Assembly: GCA_942486035.1 (NCBI GenBank) | Contig: CALNXK010000006.1 | Coordinates: 3,292,501 to 3,356,500, forward strand | Direction: 5' to 3' | Origin: Porites lobata | Lineage: Eukaryota > Cnidaria > Anthozoa > Scleractinia > Poritidae | Length of the DNA stretch: 64,000 nt | In this document: positions 56,301 to 64,000 of the stretch, piece by piece | How the letters are laid out: the number at the start of each line of letters is the position of its first letter | Position numbering within the stretch: the stretch's first letter is position 1 | Translations under genes and position numbers: made by a program | Notes under the pieces: model-generated | The model's database searches: none | What the model was told of the DNA's origin: nothing | What the model saw: only the letters and a program-made list of their open reading frames with translations

Positions 56301-59300
56301 AACATTGAAGTCAAGCCGTATCACCGCAACGAAATAAATACCTCTGAAAAGAAAAACAGGACACGTGAAATTGGTTTTATCCGGAATTTGAATGTTTTTT
56401 GTTCCAACCATGATTTAAGATCTTGGGGTTGAGAAATGATTCAATGGAATTTCAGTGTAAACAGCTTTCCTCTCTGGTCGGAAGGACTCAATTTTAAATT
56501 CGCGATCCGTAACTGTGAAAAACGTCGTCTACTTTTTGCAGCTCTTCCAGATATTGATCTGGCTAAAATTATTTTGTTTAATTGTTTGTTGTTTTTTTCA
56601 TTGGGGTAAAGGAGGATATCTATAGCGGGCAAAACAGACTCGTACCCAGTCGCTATTTACATGTGTTTTTGGGGTGAGCGACTGGGTAAGAGTCTGCGGG
56701 CAAAAGATATCTCCCAACATGCCCGTTCGTGTGCGCGCAGCCAATCAGAAGACAGGAGTCAATTCAGGGCTCGTGGATTAAGCCATTCAATAAGGTGACG
56801 GAGTCACATTTAACAGTTAATGAATGAGGCTGAGTATCTTATGAAGAATTATAGAGATCGAGGAGGGTGTTACCCGTCAAGGCCGTAGGCCGAGGCGGAT
56901 AACACCCTCCGAGATCTCCATAATTCTTCATATGATACGAAAGCCGAATTCAATAACTGTTTTATTATTCATTCAAAATAGTTCCTAGTTTAAAAACGTA
57001 GTTAAAACATGCTTACCTCCATCGATCCATCGATGTTCAGTTCATCTTCGATAATGTACGTTTAGATTTGTCCAGCTCCGCAAATATTCTCCAAATAGCA
57101 GATGTCGCCCTTCGAGTTGTCTTCTTGCTGTTCTTGCCATGTTTTTAGCTATTTTTTCGCCTAGTTCTAACTCTTGAAACGAGTGAAATGTCCGCCATTT
57201 TTTCAAGTTCACAACCAAAACAACTCAACCTCGTCCCCAGGTCTTCTCGGTTAACGGTGCCTTAACCTGCGAAAACGCTGCATTTTTGACGTCATTTCCT
57301 CGTTAAAGTCAAAATTCTTCCAAATTTGGTCATCAGTCACTGGTTATGGTGAATTAAGGGTGTGCTTTTATCCAATCAGAATCGGGGAAATATTTTGAAT
57401 GAATAATAATAATTGATACTGACTTACGTTTCCTCTGTTTGTGTTTGGGTATTGATAACTATCCTCTTTGTTGAGTTTATCTCCGGTCCACCATGCGAAG
57501 GTGCTCTATAAATAACCAAACAGAAAAGTTCAAAATTTCGTCTGATCTTTGTTTTTGCTTTAGTTTTGTTTGTTTGCTTTCTTTTTTGTTAACTCTTCGC
57601 CAACTGCACAATTATGAGTATGTATGGAATGGTTTTCTGTGATTCCTTTTACAATTTTGTTTTGTTTTTGTGCTTTTGTTTTTTAATTAAAAGCCATATA
57701 GTTATGTATTTTTTGTTACAGATTTAGTTTTCAGACATTTCCAAACGCACGAGCGCAAAAACAAATTGCGACTGTGTAATAACTAGAATATCCTAGAATA
57801 CCTCTTTTGATTATTCTTTTGTCTTAATCATAATTGCCCTCGAAGTCTATAAGCAACACATGAAAACCTTTAAAATAATAATAAAAAAATACTAATTAAG
57901 CTTTGCTCTTTTGGCATATTTCTATTTCATTTTTTTTTTCTTCACCTAAAGAAAACTCCCTCAGAATTCTGATTAAGCAAGGTAAATACTTTGACTTTTG
58001 ACACAAAGAAATTGAACATCTCCCAGAACTGCAATAAATTAAAACGAGAAAAAAAGATCAATAATGAAAATTATGTAAGACATCTAGCATAGCTTCATGT
58101 TTTACTAAAGACCAAAAGAGAGAAGTCTATATGTTGTTTGTAGTCTTTTTTATGATTAGGACTATGCGCAAATTGGAAATGAAAAAAACTCTCCATTCAG
58201 CATTGTTTTGTCTCAGTTTTCCTGGAGTAAGTGTGCTTGGTGACCGAAAAGAAAACATCTCTCTAAATTTCCACCTTAATTTCATGTCTGACTTTGGTCA
58301 AGAGCCCCAAGCCTTTATCGCTAGTGCGCTTGTACCATTGCCCGTTTTATTAAATAAGGATAAGGTCCATAACATGATTTAACAGCAAGCAATCAGAGCT
58401 GTGAGATGTTTCGTGTCTGCTTATTTGAAGCTCAGATCAAGGCGAGGCGCTTTTCGTTGCGTGTTTCCAACAACGGAAAGCAGGATCCCAACTCATCTTT
58501 TGGTTAAGTTGTAAACGATTTCCACCCAAGCCTGAAACAATTACCTTCTTTAAAAGTTTTATTCCTCTGATAAAATCTGGTTTGAAAATTGCTATTTCGG
58601 GATTCACCATGGCTAACGAGGCTTAAACGCTTATCAATTCATTTACTCAGATTTCTCATCCATGCCTGGCTTTATCGTCAGAAGAATTTCCTTGCTCTAG
58701 TAAATTCTCAGGCTCAGAAATTTGGCATGGGCTTTATTCGGGGTCAATTTCTCCCCCAGGGATTTTTTTGTGGGGGGTGGGGGGGGGGGGTTGGGGGTTC
58801 GTTGAAGCCCTGTGATATTTTTGGGTTTTGATTTTTGCTTCCATTCGCTCAGCGCATTCCCGTCACATGGAATTCGCAGAAACCACGGGTTTTGATATGG
58901 AGTTCTAGTTAATTGACTTTAAAAGTATAATTTGCAACTCACCCCTTCTTTGACGTCATCAGCAAGTTGTTTGCATGTTTCGCAATCTTTCAAGTCTTTT
59001 TTAAAGTATTCTTCAGTGTAGTTATGGTTCAGAATCACCCCAGAAGCATGATAATGAAGTGTTACGTTTTCTCTTGTGGTATAACCTATTATAGAATCAG
59101 TTTAAAATGAATTATAGACTTGTCAAAAAAGAATCCAAAATTCTTATCTCTCTAACAAGGCAATTTGAGTGTACCAGAAATTGGAAAGGAAATTCGACTA
59201 TTTTCCAGGGCGGGGGCCATTTTGAATTGTTACTGTCACGTCATTATGTATACGTTGTAATTAATCTCACCTGTTAAAACCCCAAATATTATCATAAACA

Positions 59301-59328
59301 AAAGGCCTCGATGTCCATTTAACTCCAT
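53400..59328 (-). CDS. Adhesion-type (family B2-like) 7TM receptor with a minimal ectodomain, 9 coding exons, 521 aa
   Basis: Exons: 59328-59271, 59085-58943, 58028-57946, 57505-57428, 56343-56169, 55711-55518, 55167-54887, 54426-54336, 53862-53400; phases join (1,0,2,2,0,2,1,2) and the CDS is 1566 nt. The first exon encodes a signal peptide (LLFMIIFGVLT). The ectodomain is about 216 residues with one CETC pair (C54, C57) and N-glycosylation sites. TM1 is about 217-242 (ALSAISYVGCTLSALGLTLL); the TM3 exon has DVCKAIASLLHFFLLSSIVW; TM4 is in GWIIPAIVVVI; ECL2 has CWMDADTF (C369, the expected disulphide partner of the TM3 cysteine); TM6 has GLNWLFAGLA; TM7 has FQGLFIFLLH. These are family B2 hallmarks. 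The GPS, with its Cys-Trp-Cys pattern and HL|T cleavage site, is not seen; only SAVTNYLEIL stands where HLTNFAVL would be. It is a plasma-membrane receptor; ligand unknown. Confidence 0.88.
55845..55928. repeat. Hairpin with ATAATCTCGTACCCAGATCT arms (GPCR intron 5)
   Basis: ATAATCTCGTACCCAGATCT at 55854-55873 is exactly inverted at about 55899-55918, with ATGCGCTGC flanking both arms. The core TGGGTACGAGATTA also occurs at 33118. A small foldback element. Confidence 0.7.
56635..56696. repeat. Hairpin with CAGACTCGTACCCAGTCGCT arms (GPCR intron 4)
   Basis: CAGACTCGTACCCAGTCGCT (56635-56654) and AGCGACTGGGTAAGAGTCTG (56677-56696) are inverted with one mismatch. The inner CTCGTACCCAG is shared with the hairpin at 55845-55928, suggesting related foldbacks. 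Confidence 0.65.
56834..56937. repeat. Large hairpin, about 42-base arms (GPCR intron 4)
   Basis: ATGAAGAATTATAGAGATCG then AGGAGGGTGTTA and its inverse TAACACCCTCCGAGATCTCC then ATAATTCTTCAT, separated by a spacer CCCGTCAAGGCCGTAGGCCG that is itself partly palindromic. Probably the centre of a foldback transposon whose outer limits I could not fix. Confidence 0.65.
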
Positions 59329-61917
59329 CCTTGGGTTTAACAACTTCTACAAAAAAGAAGAATTTGTTAACGACTATATAGATCGTTTCCACGCGCTGAC
59401 GTCACGGTGAAGTTATTGGCGTACAATCAAACGAAACGGTGGCTATATTGGTGTACAGGAAAAAAATCCTGTAGGAATTGAACTCTTTTTTCATGTAAAA
59501 ATCTTCTCTTACTGAATAAAATTTGCTTAGCTGATGAACACGTAAGTGAAAGCGATGCATATAGCTAAAGTCTTGATCGTTGCAAAAAGCGATGGTAGTT
59601 CAAGTGCTGTTATGGCCTGAGATATCCTTCGGAGGAACTTTTAGGTTGCGTTCGATTGGGGAATTCGGATTTAGATTTTGAAATCCGGATTTCTGATTTT
59701 GCAATCGAAAACGAAATCCGAAAAGGGATTTCACCTCCGAGAAATCCGTCCCAAAGGGTGGATTTAAACTAAGAAATTCAAATCCGGATTTCATGGATTT
59801 CCCTTTTACCGTTCAATTGGCAATTCGAAATCGATTTGCAAAACTATTCTCGTGAACAGCGGTCTTCTTTTTACTAATTATGCGTGCGCATGCAAGACCG
59901 CTGTTCCTAAGGACAGTTTTTCAAATCCTTTTTCGGATTTCCCAATCGAACGGTAAAAAGGAAAATCCAAAAACAAATATTTCGGATATACGTTTTCGGA
60001 TTTCGCGTTCGATTGCAAATCCGAAATCCGGATTTTAAAATCTAAATCCAGATTTGCCAATCGAACACACCCTTAGTTGTCTTAAAAAATTACTAAGCAT
60101 ATTAAGCTTCTGTCTTACGTAGTGAACAAAATGTATCTCGTTAATTTAGATCATAGGATAAGCATGTTTTGCAAACCTTACTGCTTGTGATTTGCATCAT
60201 CTTAAATATCAAGACCGTTACGGTCGGGGAAGACTAAGCGATTGTACATCTTATGGTAGACTAGGAAACTGTCTGTTCATCTTGACGAACCTAGCCCCTG
60301 GAGTAGCTGAAAATTCAAATCTTAATCGCTTAGATTACTAGGAGACCCCAAAAACAAAATGAGGCAAAGATCTTATGAACCAGTCTCTCGTTAAATTAAG
60401 GGTAATTATATACTTACGTCGCAGTATGCACTGTTAAAGCCAAACTTCTAGAACTTAGGGTTTTCTTTGTTTTTTTTGTTCGCGTCTACTTGCAATTAGT
60501 TGTAATTGTTTATAGTTTTCTTTTGTTATATTGTTTACTTTCTTTTTGGTGTCACCATCGTTGCGTAATGTTACGTAATCTGTCAAGTTTTTTGGTATAA
60601 GTTAGTCTTGTCGGTCAGTGTTCTTTACAGTTTTTATCGGTCAAGAACAGCTCATTCCTTTTAACGTTAAGTCAAGAAACCGTTAAGGTAAATTTTAGTC
60701 ATACGCCATTTGTACGCTTTTCCGTTTTCTTTGATGTATTTGTTATTTTGTACTGATTTCTGCATTTTTCGTAATTTCGTATTCTTTGTATTTTTGGTTG
60801 TACAGTACCGTAGGAGTGTGATTTATAAAATAAAGCGGTTGGACACAAATACGCGTGACTTCGGTTACATGAACTATTAGCAAATTCAGTGCAAAGATCG
60901 TCAGCAACCTTTTCTTTATAAACTCAGATTATTAACAGAAATCATAAAGTAGTTGTGCTGGGTGCCTAACGATAATCTGTTGCCTCTACTCGTCACAAAT
61001 ATAACATCCTGCTCTTAAAATGTTGACAAACAAATTTCAGAAAAACGCTATTTCTGTAATAAAAATTTCAAAATATTAAGCATTGCATATTATAAGATTT
61101 TTTCTGATAGCTGTTGCATGTTCGTAGATCTCAGCCCTTGCTTCAACCATAACCACAGCTGTAACCATTCAGACTTAAGTCTGATGTTTAATTTTTTTTA
61201 GCCTTGGGATTCAGGATGAGAACAGTTTTTAAAAGTTGTTATATTTAGCCGAGAACACTGTTAATGTAACCGTACAGTATAAATACTGAGCAATTCTGAT
61301 TAACATTTTATGATCAGTGCAGATCACACACAAGTGTTAAAATGTCAGGCGGAAGGCTGTTTGACGTTTTAGAGAATGATAACGAATTAAAATTATCTGA
61401 CGGTGGCCTAGAAAGATTCAAGGATCTTCATATTCGAAATTAAAAATATTAACTGTTGTTATTTTAAAATGAAGGAGTCTCGAAGATAAGGTGCATTTTT
61501 TTAAATGCCGGGCTTCCTCACAAAGGGACACGTACGTTGTAATTGGGAAGTCAGCAATTTGAATCCAGATCTCCTTTCATAATATCAAACCCTAGGATGC
61601 ACGCCAGTTGTCCTATGATACAAATTCTCATGATTTTTTATTTTATTTCATTTTTTTTCTGAGAACAGAACCAAACCTTATGACAAGTTCAACATCACTA
61701 ACAGGTTGATGCTTGTACGAAATATATTTTTTATTGCTGGCGTTAAATTGAAAACGTGATCCGCAAAATCTGTATCTTTAAATTGTAAAACGGCAGAAAG
61801 GTTACTTTTCAGACCAAGGTTCCTAAAATGTTACTCCCTTTGTTAAAGTATTAATAGTCAGACTTCCTGCAGATCGGCTCATTTCTGTTCTAACTACTAA
61901 CTTAAAGAAAAAATTAA
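59329..61917. other. Stretch upstream of the GPCR gene without a supported gene
   Basis: Besides the MITE at 59643-60072 there is a possible solo-LTR-like piece at 60430-60868 (starts TGTTAAAGCC, ends GACTTCGGTTACA, with AATAAAG near its end). No matching target duplication was found there, so it is unproven. Nothing coding stands out. Confidence 0.4.
59643..60072. mobile_element. MITE with GTTCGATTGG ends and AAATCCGGATTT repeats
   Basis: About 80-base arms: TGCGTTCGATTGGGGAATTC, GGATTTAGATTTTGAAATCC, GGATTTC...CGAAATCCGAAAA; the right arm, inverted, has TGTGTTCGATTGGCAAATCT, GGATTTAGATTTTAAAATCC, GGATTTCGGATTTGCAATCG. The centre repeats AAATCCG/CGGATTT in both senses. TTAG sits at each border and may be a short target duplication. 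Confidence 0.7.
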
Positions 61918-62524
61918 TCGGTCAGTGTAAAACGCAGACTGCGGACTGCAGACTGCAGACTGCGGACCAGGGGTAAAATGCAGACTGCAGACTAAGAGTA
62001 AAACGCAGACTGGGGTAAAATGCAGAATAAAGACTGTAGACTTTTTTAAACATTTGTGCTCGTTCTTCTTCAAATCGGTGAAACAGCTAGCCGGTATCAG
62101 TTACACACTTCGCTTCCTAGTCGAAGTGAATTGCACATTCGCCGGAAGTTTCAATGAACATCCAAACAGCTTAAGTCTGCGTACCTTGATTAGCCTGGTC
62201 ACGTATATCGAAAACTTCGCATCAAAAATTGAAGCGTGAAGTCTCTCGGATGGAAAAAAGGTTCAAGATTGCGATTATGTTTTCGAGTCGTCGACGACGT
62301 TCCAGAGAAGAAAGGAATGGATTTGTGAAAGCAGATGTCATCAAGTAAGTGTTCGTTTACAGGTATTTGCGGGATTTTTTTGCCCTTAAACCCTTCCACG
62401 ACTACAGTTTATGCTCGGTCTGCATTTTACCCCAGTCTGCGTTTTACTCTTAGTCTGCAGCCTGCATTTTACACTCAGTCTGCATTTTACCCCTGGTCCG
62501 CAGTCTGCGTTTTACACTGACCGA
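61918..62524. mobile_element. 0.6-kb inverted-repeat element with CAGACTGC-repeat arms
   Basis: The outermost 29 bases of the two ends are an exact inverted repeat (TCGGTCAGTGTAAAACGCAG then ACTGCGGAC). Each arm continues about 100 bases as GTAAAA(C/T)GCAGACTG units. A 61-codon frame in the unique centre is not convincing. Its right end abuts the LINE fragment exactly where the LINE reading frame stops making sense. Confidence 0.75.
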
Positions 62525-63490
62525 AAAAAGAGCATGCAGAGCCTTCTCTTTCAAGTGTTCGAGTGAGATATTAAAATTACCGGTTGAGGAGATACGGGTT
62601 CCTAAATATGTATATTCATGGACAATATCAATGGTTTCTTTACCTATATGGAATTCTAGATTGGAGTTTTTCTTCGCTCGTTTTTGAAAGACCATAACTT
62701 TGGTCTTTTTGGAATTTATATCTAACATCCAAGAGTTGCAAAAAGAGGATAATGTGTTGAGACAGTTCTGTAATCCTATTTTAGATCGTGATATAATAAT
62801 TAAATCATCAGCTTATAAAAGCGAATTTAATTTGGTACCATTTGGAAGGATGATAGGGCCTGATAAAGTAGTTTGAAATGCGGACGGTAAGTCATTAACG
62901 TATAAATTGAAAAGTAAGGGGCTTAAAATACAGCCCTGGCGTACGCCTCGTGAATAGCTAAAAGATTTTGTTTGACTCGTACCTATTTTCAATGCACACG
63001 AAGAGTTTGAATATAGGTTTTGGATTGACTTATAGAAACATCCCCCTACACCAATTTGTACTAATTTATATAAAAGTCCGTCATGCCAGACTGAGTCAAA
63101 GGCTTTTCTAAAGTCAACAAAACAAGCGTATACTTTCTCACCGTGACAGTGGACGTACTTGTCTATAAGAGTTCGTAATGTTAGGAGGTGGTCTGATGTT
63201 CGATTTTTAGGTAAGAAGCCGATTTGAGACTTGTGGAGTATGTTCAGCGAAGTGACGTGTTCAAGAAGTCTTTGGTTTAAAATTGAAAAGAACAACTTTC
63301 CTAGACAACTAGAAACACAAATCCCGCGGTAATTTGATGGGTCATTTCTTACGCCAAATTTAAATATGGGAGTTATAAGACCGTTGCACCAATTTTTAGG
63401 CACTGTTCCTAAGTTAAGAACATTATTAAAAAGTTTATGGTAAACAGGTAGCAGTGTTGGTAAGCTAGCTTTGATCATTTCGTTTCTTAT
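62525..63490 (-). pseudogene. Truncated, inactivated LINE (non-LTR retrotransposon) reverse transcriptase fragment
   Basis: Reading on -, the frame opens at about 63490 (RNEMIKASLPTLLPVYHKLF, then VPKNWCNGLITPIFK), with YRGICVSSCLGKLF, SQIGFLPKNRTSDHLL, the catalytic block A ACFVDFRKAFDSVWH, and GVRQGCILSPLLFNLYVNDL. At the catalytic YADD box the Tyr codon is TAA (62813-62815), giving a stop followed by ADDLIII. The frame then continues without another stop through the thumb region (KKTKVMVFQKR, YTYLGTRISSTGNF) to about 62525. The endonuclease, the first part of RT and the 3' end are missing. It is a dead copy. The clade is uncertain (L2/CR1/Jockey-like group). Confidence 0.9.
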
Positions 63491-64000
63491 TACCAAAAAT
63501 TACCTTTTCAGATCAGTTTTGATAATTTACTCTGCCCAGATGAACTTTTGTAACGCAGAAAATCAGTATTTTTTTGTGAGATTCTTGTTAGTTAACCACA
63601 AGTTACAGGATGTAATCTTAAAATACTCCTAAATGATTATGGATATGGGAGGAGTGGCAGCAAAATACATGCAGGAATTGAAGCTACATGACAACAGCTC
63701 TGAACTGGCATCTGCACACTCTTTATTGTTCACCTGTTCATGGGCAAACGAAACTTTTGAAATGTCATTCAAAATACAAAATGTAATGATGTCAGTAGCT
63801 TTTCACACTCTTGACCTGAAAATATTACGAAACATACTCAAAGCGTCCGAACCAAAATTATAATAGTTGCAATATAATACAAAATCTCATGGACATTTCC
63901 GAGAGGACATTCCAAGCAAATTTTAGGGTTTAATGGCTCTACTTTTTTATACTTTTTTTCTTTTCTTAGCTTTTCTTTACCTCATAACAGATAGTAAAAC
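63491..64000. other. Right edge of the window, nothing identified
   Basis: A 76-codon frame at 63633-63863 on + has no recognisable domain and no clear splice context. It could be part of an exon of a gene beyond the window, but there is no positive sign. Confidence 0.3.

Noticed and set aside
60430..60868. Solo LTR (TG...CA with AATAAAG near the 3' end)
   Set aside because: Flanks do not show a target duplication and no internal retroelement sequence is nearby; kept only as a possibility in the intergenic note.
61918..62524. CRISPR-like or satellite array from the GCAGACTG units
   Set aside because: Units are not regularly spaced, are inverted about a unique centre and are bounded by exact terminal repeats; a transposon explains them.

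Overview
This window looks like nuclear DNA of a cnidarian, most likely an anthozoan and probably a stony coral. It is AT-rich, has no operons, its genes are split into small exons with GT-AG introns, and it is packed with short non-autonomous DNA transposons (MITE-like inverted-repeat elements). The gene models below were built by hand by joining exons in compatible reading phase. They were not aligned to transcripts or databases. The species call is an inference.

Layout. (1) About 1-15.3 kb: no gene I can support; nested MITE-like elements near 0.3-1.9 kb and scattered repeats. (2) 15.3-21.9 kb: two insulin-superfamily prohormone genes facing each other, ILP-A on + (15313-17245) and ILP-B on - (21934-19487). 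Each has two coding exons split by a phase-1 intron in the C-peptide and a probable 5'UTR intron. They are clear paralogues and share an extra N-terminal cysteine pair not found in canonical insulin. A MITE made of GGAGTTA/TAACTCC units fills part of the ILP-B intron. (3) 27.1 kb: one isolated Ser/Thr-rich terminal exon on -. (4) 31.1-33.7 kb, + strand: a 208-residue proline-rich adaptor with ADAP/FYB-type YDDV and C-terminal YECV tyrosine motifs. (5) 36.8-47.6 kb, - strand: a complete 16-exon, 563-residue BCAP/BANK/Dof-family adaptor (PIK3AP1-like) with a DBB domain, ankyrin-like segment, a YMRM (p85-binding type) motif, a proline-rich tail and a terminal YGYV motif. Three of its exons are tandemly duplicated as a block. 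(6) 53.4-59.3 kb, - strand: a complete 9-exon, 521-residue adhesion-type (family B2-like) seven-transmembrane receptor with a signal peptide but a very short ectodomain and no recognisable GPS. (7) 62.5-63.5 kb, - strand: a dead, doubly truncated LINE reverse transcriptase abutting a 0.6-kb inverted-repeat element.

How the genes may relate. Insulin-like ligands act through receptor tyrosine kinases. BCAP/Dof proteins couple tyrosine kinases to PI3-kinase and Ras/MAPK, and ADAP-type adaptors carry SH2/SH3 docking sites. Finding ligand genes and two phosphotyrosine adaptors within about 32 kb is suggestive, but co-function is inference only. The two adaptors converge tail to tail, about 3.1 kb apart.

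The rest is mostly mobile-element debris: at least 20 inverted-repeat elements or foldbacks in several families, including one with a 9-bp target duplication, one carrying telomere-like TTAGGG runs in both arms, and a perfect 66-bp palindrome.
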